Origin: Sisyra terminalis
Lineage: Eukaryota > Arthropoda > Insecta > Neuroptera > Sisyridae
Assembly (NCBI GenBank): GCA_958496175.1
Contig: OY292279.1
Location: 8,618,001 to 8,682,000, forward strand
DNA: 64,000 nt
Reading direction: 5' to 3'
Shown one piece after another: positions 35,412-47,132 of the stretch. Position numbers and translations under genes: made by a program. Under the pieces are notes generated by a model. It saw nothing but the letters and a program-made list of their open reading frames with translations. It was not told where the DNA came from and searched no databases. Positions within the stretch are counted from its first letter, which is position 1; every line of letters starts with the position of its first letter.

Positions 35412-35945
35412 TATTTCCAAATCTACGAAAAGAAATACCAATGTAACCGGGACAAAAATGTGTATACAATATACCTGATATGGTCAAAAAGTACTGAAGG
35501 TTATTCGTTAAATATCACGGACTAAATACAATCGATTATGTAGGCACAATTAATTTTGATATCATCGCCCATTTAGTATTGTTAATTTCCTTTTTTACTG
35601 ATATAAAAGTTATGAATATATTTATAAATAACTCACTCCTGGAACACTTCGCCCTTTCCAAAAATCTCCTTAAAAAAATTAGAGAATATAACATTTAATC
35701 TACTCCAAAAATTTCCCAAAAAACAAACCAAAAAGACTGCAGGATTCAACTATATATTCGTACAAATTATCAAATCTCTCCTATTCTCTGAACCTCAGGG
35801 AATTCTAGATCTTTTTAACGCAATATTTAGAATAAAATACCTTCTTCGAATTTAAAACGAAGCTACAATTATTATTATTTTAAAACCAGAAAAAAATCCA
35901 CTAAAATTTGTTCCTACAGACTTATCGGCCTCCTTCAAGTATTCT
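35412..35945 (+). repeat. Tandem repeat Y, unit 2 (uninterrupted)
   Basis: Second copy of the ~505-bp unit, lacking the LINE, so it gives the empty site. It ends near CCTCCTTCAAGTATTC, where unit 1 has CCTCCTTCATGTATAT. Confidence 0.85.
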
Positions 35946-37469
35946 TAAAAATCTTTTAGATATTCATTGAATTTCGCCTTAAATAACGACGTCAACAGCT
36001 TGAAAATTATTTCGTAACATCAATTTGCATTTAGGGCAAACCACAGCATATTAAAATAAGTCCATAGAATGGCTAATTAAATTTTAAAGAACCCAAGAAA
36101 GAAGCAATTTTTTAGGATATTATCCTCGATGGTTACAGGTGTTTCTAAAGTCCATAATAATGTTCGTTTATATAAAATCTACTCCTTGTTATTCCCCAAA
36201 TATCACCAAATTCTAGCAAGTTATCTACGCAATAGAAATTTTTGTACCCAATACGACAAAAAAATTAGTTCCTGTCGACCAGCTGCGGCATAAGTCCCAC
36301 AAAGAAGTGTTCTAGGTCCATAATTTTACCAATAATATTAATAAAATACAACTACATGAAAATTTTGGAATTTGTAAAAAATAACTACACGAAATATATT
36401 GCAGATTTTTTTGTCGTTCAAAAATTACGGAAAAAAAATTGTTGCTCGCATATTTTCCAGGAAAACCCTAAGTAGTGCTAGCTGGTCGATAAGAGCTTTA
36501 CTATAAAATTTCGAATTTTTTTTTGCGCCTTTAAGTGGTATTTTATTGCCATTCGAGACATCCAAAAAAATTATTCACTTCTAAAATATTTGGCACTTTT
36601 TTTCAAATTCCAATAATCATACCTGACAAAACTAGACGATCATTCCAACCATCTCGCAATAAACTTATTGGACAACAATGAAATGATAAGAAGGTTACAA
36701 AAATGGAATGTAATAGATTTGCCTGATAGATTTTGTAACTAAACAAATATTCCTATTAACTATCTGTTGCCAAATTATTATTTCTTATCCTATAGCTTTA
36801 TTTTTATATATTACTTATATATTAATGTTTCACATTATTTTTAGCATTGATATTGTTATTATAGACTACTATTATTATTCTTATAGCTCCTGTTAATTAT
36901 TTTTATGATTGTTGTTATTACTATAAGAATTACTATTATTGTAATTGTTGCTAATGATTGTTAAAAATTTTTGTACTTATTACAGCACTAATCTACTGGG
37001 ACTAGTGCTTACATGTGATTGTCTATAGATTGAATGCACTTATTGCAACCCTTTGCAGATTGTGCAATTTATTTGAAAATAAAAAATCCAATAATCCAGT
37101 AGTTAACTTCGAAGTAAAAAAATTTCCACTAAAGCCCATCTGAATACTTCTTGACACCACCAAAACGAGAAGCTCTAAATATATGCAGAGATGTAAACGA
37201 GGAATTATTTTCTTAAAAGCTTTATGAACTTCAATAAATTTTGTCCAAAATATATTGATATTATTGGCCAAAAAATTATCAATTAAAAATCGTAATACTA
37301 TTGGTTGATACAACAATGAAGAATAATCAATTGATAAAAGAACTAAAGGACGATTTTGTGTTTCATTTTAGCAATATTAAAAAAGATGGAAAATTCATGT
37401 AATTTTATGCAAAACGGGGTGCATCTACGATTGGCTTAAAAATTAATGATTCTCATTTTCTGGATACTT
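35946..37469. other. AT-rich stretch, nothing recognised
   Basis: Includes an imperfect ATT/TTG trinucleotide-rich tract at about 36830-36965. The minus-strand frame at 37023-37316 shows no family motif. Confidence 0.5.
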
Positions 37470-37540
37470 AATATTCGATCTTTTTATTTAATTTTTTGTA
37501 CAACGTTTCGCCACTTTTGCAGCTTCTTCAGGTAGTCAAT
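37470..37540 (-). repeat. Solo arm of family T
   Basis: GATCTTTTTATTTAATTTTT and TGTACAACGTTTCG match the inner arm of the element at 16345-16600 (GATTTTTATTTGACTTTTGT, ACAACGTTTCG). It carries the best-preserved hammerhead-like motif of this family. Confidence 0.6.
37498..37531 (-). ncRNA. Hammerhead-like core motif (putative, with short stem III)
   Basis: Minus strand: CTGAAGA (37525-37531), hairpin GCTGC-AAAA-GTGGC, then GAAACGTTGTAC. After GAA, the bases A-C can pair with G-U around the triloop GUU, leaving A at the cleavage position. That is the tiny stem III reported for Penelope-type hammerheads. Stem I pairing with the upstream sequence was not found, so a dimer or trans partner would be needed. 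Confidence 0.5.
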
Positions 37541-39019
37541 TACAAACTACAATTGTTAAATCCATGTAAAATAATCTCGGCATTCAATAATTCAATAAAA
37601 TGAATTATTATGAGATTATAATATAAAAATAGATAAGAATACCAGTAATATTGATTTAAACCTTAAAAAAATCAATTTTTTACAATATTTCTACCTTTCA
37701 TTGATCAGCTAACTTCCCAGACTCAAATCTTATAGCAAAGGCATAGAAATCGTGAAAAATTTAATAAAGTCTTCCCAATTTGATCTTTAAATACTAAAAT
37801 ATAAATCAAAAATTACTCTAATTTGCAAAACTACCCTTAAAGAATATCAATGATTTCTTAATACATCGACAATGTGCTGGATTGATAAAGAAACTTTAAA
37901 AAATAAGGTGATAACTTAAAACTATTATTTTTTAAATTTTTATTCAATGATAATATCTAGAGTAGCCAAATAGCTTACGAATATTTGAGTTTCCATAAAT
38001 ATTTGATGTAAATATTTCTCTTTACAAAATAATTTCAAAAGAAAACACAGCATTTTCTTTTGATTCGAAATATTAATTTCACCAAAAAATTAACGAGAAA
38101 ATCCCATCGCTATTTTTTTGTTCAATTAACCTACGAAATATTTCAAAAGCAATAGCGTTAATTAATTATTATGAAAATGACAAACTGCGTTCGAGATTTG
38201 GGATTCAAGTTCATTCAAATGAATTAGATTTAAGGCAAACCCTTGTCAAAATATTAAAACTCCAATCCGCACCGTCTCTTCATTATCCGTCGGTATAATA
38301 ATAACGATAGTAATAATTTAAGCCAAATGAAATACAAAACTTATTTCGATACTTTCCAACCAAAAATTTTCCCGTTTTTTTTTTTTTATATTTTTCCGAG
38401 AGAAAAAAAAATTAGCAACCCCTAAATTCGATTTGGTAAAGGGTTGCATATATCGCCCGTGGGGTAGTTGTGACGCGGCACACATAGCAAATGTTACAGT
38501 GGATGGTTTTGATACCCTAAGGACGTCATTTGATGCATATTTGATAAACTTTTCTCCCGCATAATTTACCAGTGGTAGTGACAGAGAAGGAGAGAGAAAG
38601 AGCTTTCGATCATTTGTCTTGGGCTCTTTTTTTCCATGCCACCCCCCATTGATAATTCACCCTGCACGCAGTACATGGTTGCAATACGTAATTTTTGGGG
38701 TTGCTGACCGTGAAGATGTCATTAATGAATGATTTAATTAAAAAAAATTAAATCGGAAATTAATATTCGCTCTTAATTATGATTGATATAAGTTTGTTTT
38801 TTTTGCAGGTAATGGAGTGAAAAATTCACATTACTAAAAGTGAATGATTTTCTTTAATCAATCAAATTAATAAGTGGAAAATTTCAAATATAAGGGATGT
38901 ATTTTTAAATATATGCAGTGAACTTTAAAATATCAGATTTTTAATCGATATATTGAAAATGATATCATTGCAAAGTAAAATTGAAATCTAAGCTTAAGTT
39001 ATAATAGATGATAAAATTC
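37541..39019. other. No gene recognised; GC-richer island at about 38400-38700
   Basis: AT-rich except for a low-copy block (GCATATATCGCCCGTGGGGT, GTAGTTGTGACGCGGCACAC). That block is non-coding by eye. Confidence 0.45.
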
Positions 39020-39260
39020 AGATCTCAGCTTTTATTTTTTTGAAATCAGACGACAATTCAGGTTGTTTAAGATCTTTAAAATATTTTAATCTTTAAAATG
39101 TTTATGATTGTTTAAAATATTTTATTTTTGTGAATCAAGACGCCTGATGAAGTTATGATACGTAACGAAACGTAGCTAATTGAATAATAAAAATATTAAA
39201 TAATAAAACCGATCATAAACAACCTGAATTGTCGTCTAATTTAAGTTTTAATCATAGGGA
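39020..39260. mobile_element. Family G element, copy with one deleted inner arm
   Basis: The left outer arm (GATAAAATTCAGATCTCAGC, GACGACAATTCAGGTTGTTT) is the reverse complement of the right outer arm (AAACAACCTGAATTGTCGTC). Only the right arm keeps the inner part with TTTTTGTGAATCAAGACGCC and the hammerhead-like core. The left inner part has been replaced by short AT-rich repeats (TTTAAAATATTTTAATC). Confidence 0.7.
39144..39175 (+). ncRNA. Hammerhead-like core motif (putative)
   Basis: CTGATGA (39144-39150), hairpin GTTATG-ATA-CGTAAC (one U-G pair), GAAAC (39167-39171). AATAATAAAA follows within ~20 bases. Stem III and stem I are not obvious. Confidence 0.45.
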
Positions 39261-40706
39261 AATAGTTAAAAGATAATACAATTAGGGTTTTACTGCCAAA
39301 TTGGTTTTATATTGTCTCAACTCTTTTAATCGGAAATTATTGAGACACATGTAGAAGTTGTAATAGTAAAGTTAGCCATTTCATTAAGCGCCTAGGCATT
39401 CTCAGTAAATCTCTTTCTTATACTTTACTTATTAAAAAACGCAGAAACTATTAGAAGTGCTTTTATTTCATGAAATGGCGAATAATAGATTGAATTTGGG
39501 GGATATTAGCTTCCTATAAATTATTATAATCTAAGGAATTAAAAATGAGGGATTTTTGAAAGCTGTGAAGCAAAATTTGAAAGCAATTTATGTACGAAAC
39601 ATCGTAAAATAGGACACAAAAATAAATTTTCTTAGAAGCTTTATATTGTGCACTTGAAAATCGGCAATTTTAAACTTATGAATGCAACAAATATATCTCA
39701 AATTCCTTGAAAACGAACGTTTTTCACCACATAAGAATTTACATATAATATAACGAGACAAATTGCACAGTTATGAATGCTCAAAGTGAAAAAGCTCAAG
39801 AGAATTTCCTTTTGAGCCGCCCAAACATAAAAAGATGATTTCTAATTTCTATAGCATCGAGTGTATCATTTATCTCCGTCATTTTCGAGCAAATATCATC
39901 GAAAATCGTCGGTCATTTTTATATGTCGAACACCGCTGACGCAAAAGTGAGACTTCTAATCAATTTACGATTTGCTGTCGCCCCGAAAAAAGTAAGATTT
40001 TTTGCCGGCAAAAAAAAAACAACAAACAACGAGCATCTGCCAAAACCACAATAGGGATAATTAATTTTAAAAAAAAATTCTTGGTTATCGTTGCGGGTCA
40101 TAAGGGAAAAAGTGGCATTATGATGACAAATTTCGTTGTAATGGGGATGAAATATCGGTTTTCGAAGCACACAATTGTGCGGGGAATGGGGGGAGGGGTA
40201 CGAGTGTGTGTGTGTGTGTGACTTTTACAAAAGACATTCATGTCGGCTAGCAGAAGTGCTGGATCATGTAACACGTCACAGGGGTGGCGTTGCTTTGATG
40301 GTAATGTACTTCCATACAAACGGGGTTGAAACGGGTGGGTGAAGAAAGGGATGCAGGACATCACAGGATAGCCACAACCCCATACTTTACATCGACTCAT
40401 CTTCACGTATGAGCTTCCAAACGCTTCATCATATATTCAACTGGATCATCTGTCGAAAAAGGATTATTCTCTACGCTTTGTCCTGACGTCATAACCACTG
40501 AAAAATTCCTTTTTTTATCTGAGGCGGTCTGAATAAACCACTCTAATTCCACACATACACATGCACAAAAAAATCATGATAAACTCAAACATTAACACGG
40601 GCAAAATAAAATAAAAATACAAAGCATTCCTTTAATGAAACTGGTTAGCAAAAAAAAAACGGTCAAATGCTTTATTAAAACTTCTCAAAATAAAAGGTCA
40701 AATATA
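39261..40706. other. No gene recognised; GC-richer block at about 40090-40420
   Basis: Contains a (GT)n microsatellite at 40205-40221 and a low-copy GC-richer block (ACGTCACAGGGGTGGCGTTG, CGGGGTTGAAACGGGTGGGT). The minus-strand frame at 40098-40406 has no family motif. Confidence 0.45.
40205..40221. repeat. (GT)n microsatellite
   Basis: About eight GT units in a row. Confidence 0.9.
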
Positions 40707-41600
40707 TAGGATGGGCTATCTAGCGTTTTCTTTTTCAACTACCATTTATCTCGTGAACGGTAACACTAATGTCATTTCACTTTTGACAAAAAATTAGTTT
40801 ATTGTTTGCGCTGAACTAAAATGGTTGGGTATACGTTTAAAGAACGCTTTGAAATATTGAAAACATACTTTGAAAATGTGTCCAGAGGATGTCGATTTTG
40901 GCCGAAAAATCATCTTTTTGGATGAAGTGCATTTTCACCTTGGCGGGTATGTACACAAGCAAAATTGTCGTATTAGGGGCACGGAGAACCTGCATGTGAT
41001 CGAAGAGAAGCCGATGCATCCTCAGAGAGTGACGGTTTGGTGTGGATTTTGATCTGGCGGCATCATTGGTTCATTTTTTTTTTGAAAATAAGGCAGGAGC
41101 CGCCGTTACGAATTTTTGTTTCCAGAAATCGAAAAATATAACTTGGGCGACATTTGGTTTCAGCAGGACGGCGCTACATGCCACACAAGCAACGTTACAA
41201 TTGATCTTTTGCGTACTGTTTTCGAAAATCGCATTATCAGCCGAAATGCTGACGTCGTTTGGCCACCAAGAAGCTGCGATTTGTGCACCATTAGACTATT
41301 ATCTTTGGGGTGCCGTCAAAGACAAGTGTTATGCCAACAAGCCAGCCACGATTGATGCTCTCAAGGACAATATTCGTGTCGCCATTGGCGAAATTTTGCC
41401 GCATACCATCGAAAATGTATTGAAAAATTGGACTGAACGAATGAGCTACTGTATGGCTAGCCATAGCAGCCATATGAATGATGTTGAATTCCACAATCAG
41501 ACGGAAGAATGGAACTTTCAAATAAAAAAATCAGAACGAAAAAATATTCATTAGTTTTAATTTTGTAGCATTTGAAAAAAAAATTATATGACCCACCCTA
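40707..41600 (+). mobile_element. Mariner-like element (DD41D), internally deleted
   Basis: The left end TAGGATGGGCTATCTAGC and the right end, whose reverse complement is TAGGGTGGGTCATATAAT, are imperfect inverted repeats. TA lies outside each (40705-40706, 41601-41602). Length ~894 bp. It encloses a broken transposase on the plus strand whose N-terminal portion is mostly deleted. Full-length relatives should be about 1.3 kb. Confidence 0.85.
40821..41554 (+). pseudogene. Mariner-type transposase (DD41D), deleted and frameshifted
   Basis: ATG at 40821 opens MVGYTFKERFEILKTYFEN, the start of the N-terminal helix-turn-helix. The text then jumps, across a deletion of most of the DNA-binding domain, to FGRKIIFLDEVHFHLGGYVH with the first catalytic Asp (40921-40923). 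IWFQQDGATCH holds the second (41167-41169), and PLDYYLWGAVKDKCY the third (41294-41296). About 41 residues separate Asp 2 and 3 once a one-base slip near 41288 is allowed for. Stops and slips occur near 40880, 41052, 41085 and 41288. Cut-and-paste integrase-like enzyme in the parent family; this copy cannot be active. Confidence 0.9.
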
Positions 41601-41719
41601 TAAGCCCGTGGACCTACGCATCATTGATAAATTTAAAGAAAAAAATTTCGAAAATTAAAACCCAAGATTTCAGCCATAAACTTCGTAAAATTTTTCTTAT
41701 TCCGTAGAAGAACCAAATT

Positions 41720-41935
41720 AATTTTTTTCCGTTGACTTTGAACAGTTATACTGTTCATGCAATATATAAAATGTATTGTGATCTTATTTATGTAATGTAG
41801 TTATCAAAAGTAAACTATAAATATAAATTTGAACATAAGCTCAAATAAATGAATTTTTGACGTGTTGCCCAGATACGTATTTTGATTGCCAAAAAATATT
41901 CCTCAGAGGTCATCAAGTAGTAGTATTGGATCTAT
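41720..41935. repeat. Repeat H, copy 2
   Basis: Partner of 12085-12308 in the same orientation. The hammerhead-like core is degraded here (CTGAGGA and CAAAA on the minus strand). Just beyond, the sequence near 41943-41962 (ATCACATAGCAGTTACGGA) matches the reverse complement of 12309-12328, suggesting an inversion at the edge. Confidence 0.7.
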
Positions 41936-42479
41936 CACATAGCAGTTACGGAAACACTACTTTATGACCATCCTAATCCTTATCCGTAAAAATTTCTAAT
42001 TTGGTTCCCGAGAAAACCAATCGGAAAAACATAAATTTAATATAAAGTCAAACTTCTCCAAGGAATATTCATTGAAACGAAATAATTTTGCCATAATTCT
42101 TAAGTTCTGTTGGCAATTATCAAGCATTGAAAATAAGAATACTTTGGTCGGTGAATTGGCATGTGAAAACAGGATACTTAAACATGTAAGAGTTGATCAA
42201 GCCATACTTAAACACTACAATAAATTTCGCAAGTATCTATTCATTTATTGAGGACCTAGCTTTTCTCGAATTCGTCGAATTACAAAATTACGCTTATAAA
42301 CTTTACGTAAAACATGATAAATTATTCGAGCTTTAGAATTGTATGAGCTTTAAATGTTGACTGTTCTTTTGCCAACAATAAACTGCTGAATTTCCAGTAT
42401 TGAATCAAAGCCAAAAGTTTTGGGATTGAATTTCTCGTACCTTATGAAAATTTTTGGATTTGCAATTAAAAAAGATAAA
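41936..42479. other. AT-rich stretch, nothing recognised
   Basis: No motif recognised on either strand. Confidence 0.5.
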
Positions 42480-42730
42480 TTTAAGTTCATCAATGATGCA
42501 ATAAACAACGATAAATCTTAAGTTTGATCTAAACAATCATGCAAAAGAAATTAGAAGAATGAATGAAATGATAACAGCAGGTTTTTTTAATACAAGAGTA
42601 TTAAAAGTCACTCAAAACTATCAAAAGGACATTAAAATGCTTTATTTGGTCCATACTATTATAATATGAATGAAAAGATTGACTTTAAACCAGAAGGACT
42701 TGAAGAAACTAAACAAGTTTGCTTTCTTTG
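42480..42730 (+). pseudogene. LINE reverse-transcriptase C-terminal remnant, weak
   Basis: KEIRRMNEMITAGFFNTRVL, then a frame change to MKRLTLNQKDLKKLNKFA, resembles the EI..RI..A..AF ... YG.E.WTL...D...L..F stretch that follows the RT domain in LINEs of the common endonuclease-reverse transcriptase type. Heavily decayed; it may be a duplicate of the better fragment at 43020-43870. Confidence 0.4.
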
Positions 42731-43014
42731 CCTTATTTGCCTCCTTTGCATACAGTAAGGAAACACGATATTGATTAACGATTTGTATTTCTTCACGATC
42801 TGATGACGATTTTGATCTTAAATTTTATGGTGCATTTAAATTTTTTCCAGTTAACTTTTACCGTACGTTTTAACAAAACAAAGCTTCGCTCTACAAAATG
42901 TGATATTTTAACCGATGAAAAGAGGATATTCTAATTTCATTTCGTAATTTTTCATAGAACAATCCAATTTGCATAGTTCTGTTTAATTTGATAAGGCACA
43001 CATAAAACTTATCA

Positions 43015-43870
43015 AAATCGTTTGCAAAAGGAAATATGAGAAGATTTCACGAGATATTTGGCAGGGATGTATATTGTCACTATTATTATTCAATGTTAAT
43101 GCTGGGACTCTAATTGTTATAATCAATATAAGGAGAATTTGGTCAAGTTGGAAGAACAATAACATATTTTAATAAATATCCTTACAGAAGAAAATGGTAA
43201 AATGGGTTTGAAAATTAACACAGTATCGACAAAAACTATGATATACAATAGAAATCCGCAATTGATATCATAAACGTCTTAATGAACGGTAATCAGCTCG
43301 CAAATATTCTACGAAATTGGAAAAATAGTTAAAATATTGGAAGAAGGTTTTTGTATGTGTTTTTAAGCCATTCAAAGCTATTAATACGAAAATGAAATGC
43401 TCTAATAGGTCTTTACTTTTATAGAGGTGCGAAACATGGACTTTAAAGCTAAAGAACTTGAAGAAAATAAACCCTTTTAAGAAATGTGTTTAACCAAAAA
43501 AAAGGTCAACTTCCAGAATAACAAACGAAGGGATTTTTTTCTTGACTAAACAAACGACCACACCTGATTACTACCTTCAAAACAAAAATACAGTGTACCT
43601 TAGTTCACATCATGCGATAGGAAGAATATGATCAACTACCACTCATAATCCAAAAGGGAAGTAGAGGGTAAAATTTTTATCAGAAAAAGAAGAAACTGTG
43701 GCTGTTAAACATAAAAGATTGGATCTCTGAAGAGAAGCATAATCAATAGAAATTCATACGCCAAATTAATCGCCAACCTCAAAAGAGAATACACTTAGGA
43801 GAATGAGGAATGGTAGAATCTTACACCTATGGGACCCTATGGAACTATAAGAAGAAGATGAAAGGTTGAA
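43015..43870 (+). pseudogene. LINE reverse transcriptase fragment, decayed
   Basis: DIWQGCILSLLLFNVNAGTL matches RT motif B (QGC.LSP.LFN). The YADD box is missing. EENGKMGLKINTVSTKTMIY matches the K.GL.IN..KTK.M segment. Near 43420 the text RGAKHGL/CETWTLKLKN recalls YG.ETWTL. Near 43640-43800 PLIIQKGKVEGKIFIRKRRN and SYAKLIANLKRE match the LI..GK..GKR..GRRR and ...IANL(R) end. Several frameshifts and stops. Same broad LINE type as 46338-46751 on the other strand. Confidence 0.7.
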
Positions 43871-46283
43871 ATGATTTCTTTTTGGTATCAAAAAATTTTA
43901 AACATTTTTTTAAGCTTCAATAAACATATTTGCTTTTCATTTGAATTCAAAATTACGAGAAGGGGGAGAAGAGGAAATAAACTCCATAAAACATTATAAA
44001 TTTTGGTTATTGAATTCTTAAAGTTCTTGAAAAAAATCAAGTAAAAAACCAAAGTCGAAGATTGATTTTCAATAGATGAGAATTACAAAAATTGGAGATT
44101 TTTTTTTAATAATTTTTTACTAATTGTAATGAAATATAGCGAAACATTGCAGGTGGATAGTTTGTGGACTATACGAGATGAGTATCAAGGCTAAACTTTT
44201 GGATATATTCGAACTCTCATTACTTGGAAAAGCATTTTTTATCCAAAACACAATTTCCTGATTTGATTTTGAGCTTTTCTAATCTAAATTATTTCTAGCA
44301 ATATTTTTTTTTTGATTAAGCTCTACTTCCATTTATTAATCCATCAGTGCCATAAGATAGCTACTAAAAAATTGAAAAATTTTTACGCTAGAATAATTTT
44401 TTACATTAACCTTTCATATATCACCATACTAAGGTGCAATAATGCATGTTTTTTAAACCTCCGGATAAAATTTTCCATATCAGATAAATTATCGATATGT
44501 GACGCATCTCTAACAAAAGACCTTTTTTAGACACAGGAAATATTTTCATTCAAATAACAAAAGTATAAATTAGTTAAGATATTTATTTTTCAGTAAAATT
44601 AATGAATTGATTATTAGTATATAATCATGCTACGCTGACGAAGTTGAGGGTATAAGTAGGCAGTTTATAAGGGAGGAAGAGGTAGTCCCAAAAAAAAATT
44701 AAAAAAGCTTTAAACCAAATGCAATTTGTTATCGTAATATTGATCGAACAATAAAAATTACGTGAACATGAATAAAAATGAAATCGTGCAAAGCAATAGA
44801 AGTAAAGCTTTATTCAAAAAAGCTTTCACATATACCGAAACTTTTCCCATTTTATTTACGATTATAATGAAAGTATCCAATTGTGCGAGATGAAAATATT
44901 TACATGGAAAATTGAATTGCCAACGAAAAATTACACCTTTTCACGGAAAAAGCTCCATAATGGGTCCCCAGCATTTGATTCACATAAGGAATCGAGGCGC
45001 TCTCCCGAAGTCATCATAATATAGACGTAATGGCTCATGGTAATGACACACAACTACTATAAGGGCATTAAAGTTGTCAGACAGTATGGGACGGTAATGT
45101 ATTTATGTACGAATAAAGCTCTTTCTTTGGTGGAACAGAAAAAAAAACGCGACGAGCAAAAGGGGATGAAAAATTTAGTTGTAGCGGAAATACTTAAGAC
45201 GCAAGTACGGGAATTGCACAGAAAAAATCTGAGGCCATAGAAAAATTTCCATTTTTTCTCGATTTCATTAGAAAACGAAGGAAATATTTAAGAGGGGAAA
45301 TTTTTGCATTAACTATGAAAGCACTTACTATGCGTATTGTTTCTTCAATATCAAATCCAGAAATTGAATGAATAAATAACCGAAAGCGATGTTTTGCCGA
45401 GTGAAATTGTCTTCGTCTCTTCTTTATTTTCTCGTGAATTTTAAACGTTTTACGTAAATCAATTTATTGTGCCCCCCCCCCCGTTTTAGTTATGTCAAGA
45501 CACTTTCTAATCTGATATAAGCTCATGCAAAACGCTATAGCCTATGCATTTAATACATTGAAACTTAAGCTCATTTTCTCGGTCCTTTTTCGAACCATCA
45601 TCGTCATCCCGTTCAGTTATCCAGAAAGCTTTTAAATCCTTGACTCTCGAGTATTTAACGAAAATGTATGATAGCGATATACAGCAGTCGTTATACGGCG
45701 CTTCATATACGTACTGTGAAGTAAACCGTCCCGAATGTATTTATTGTTTTACAACAAAACGCTCTTCTTGTCGACCATCTCGTCCATAAAGTCGTCCATT
45801 AATTTTCGTACTCAGAGAACAAAACAGGATATTTTAAATACGAACATAAAACACTTTACGACTGGAAACGAACGTGAATTTAACGCACGTGTAATTATTG
45901 AAATCTTGTTATGTTGGCAAAATTGAATTAGCAAGCGATAAAAAACGCGATCGTTTCATTGCATGTGACGATTAACCATGTATTTGATAATTGAGCTTTA
46001 GAAACCAACTATTCCATGCAATCGTGCTCACTAATGCGGCATTAGTGCACGTTTTCGCCATTGATACAATAAAATAATGTCACAATTGTGGATCAACTAA
46101 AGCTTTTTCAAATATCCATCGTTAACATAGTTTCAATCATTAAAAATTTTGACCTAAATTTGGCTTATTGAGTATGAAACTTAAAACAAACCATGTAACA
46201 ATATTTGAGCTTAAATCGAGCTTTTAGATTAGGTTTTTAACGCCTTAAATTGGGGAAAAAAATGTCAAGAAAAAATTCTTATA
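43871..46283. other. No gene recognised
   Basis: AT-rich; a run of 11 C lies at 45472-45482. Near 44626-44660, CTACGCTGACGAAGTTGAGG resembles the 3' end of the Helitron-like element at 47133-48060, but the match is short. The open frame at 45037-45240 has no family motif. Confidence 0.45.
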
Positions 46284-46751
46284 TCTTCTTCTTAATCCAA
46301 CATCAGTGCCGATGTATGGCGATTAAAATAATGGCTGTCACGTGGAGAGTTCCAGGTTTCCCAGAATCAGTGGGATGGTCCTTCTCCAGAGATTACGCTC
46401 TTTTGCCTGTCGCAATGCAGACGCGAAACTCGAATCAACGAACTTTTCCACCACTTCCGTCCAACGGGTTGGTGATCGCCCTCGTTTTCTTTTTCCTTCA
46501 GGTTGTCCTTGTACCATTAGCTTTTCCATGGTCTCGTGGCGCGCGATATGTCCGAAAAACGTGAGGATTCGTCCATACGTCAGTGAAGAGAGTCTTTGGA
46601 TTGGCTTAACTTCATTCAAGACAGAGACATTAGTTCTTTTAGTCGTCCATGGGATCCGTAGCATTCTCCTCCAGACCCACATTTCGAAGGCATCAATTCG
46701 TCGCCGATCAGCTGCACGGATAGCCCACATTTCCGAAGCGTAGGGGATTTT
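46284..46751 (-). pseudogene. LINE ORF2 C-terminus, 5'-truncated, open
   Basis: The minus-strand frame of ~130 codons (46730 down to 46338) reads RIDAFEMWVWRRMLRIPWT, then LTYGRILTFFGHIARHETME, LMVQGQPEGKRKRGRSPTRW. This is the end of ORF2 in a widespread LINE type (EAFEMW.WRR.LRI.W....N..VL, GH..R......L...G...GKR.RGR....W). It starts abruptly at the SEMW codons near 46745, so only the last part was copied. A short (AAG)n-like 3' tail is present at 46284-46296. Uninterrupted, hence one of the youngest fragments in the window. The plus-strand frame at 46342-46743 is its antisense shadow. Confidence 0.85.
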
Positions 46752-47132
46752 CTTATATACGTTTTAATATTTCTCTGGTTACAGATATTTATAAGCCCTA
46801 AAGGTGCTAAAAATTATAGCAGTTAAATGACCGAACTGATGAAAATCAATATACTAAAAAATGTTTTCAGTGTATCTAAATTTAGTATAGAGAATTTGAG
46901 ATATAACTTCAAAAGTGTCCCGCAGAATTATGATGCATTTCCAAAGTGGCCCGCAATATCATTTGGGTTGGCCACTTCTGATTTGAAAAATGCTGATTTT
47001 TGGATATCTTAAAAAAGAACATAGATATTTGAGTAAAAGGTCCAATTTATATCCAACTAATAGGTGTCCGTTTATTTATTTTAATCGACCTTCATCTAAA
47101 TGCTACTTTTATTATCTATTTTTATAAAGAGG
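46752..47132. other. AT-rich spacer, nothing recognised
   Basis: The open frame at 46827-47012 has no family motif. Confidence 0.5.

Noticed and set aside
45472..45482. Run of 11 C
   Set aside because: Isolated homopolymer with no associated element; could be a sequencing or assembly feature.
46342..46743. 133-codon plus-strand open frame
   Set aside because: Exact antisense of the recognised LINE C-terminus at 46338-46743.
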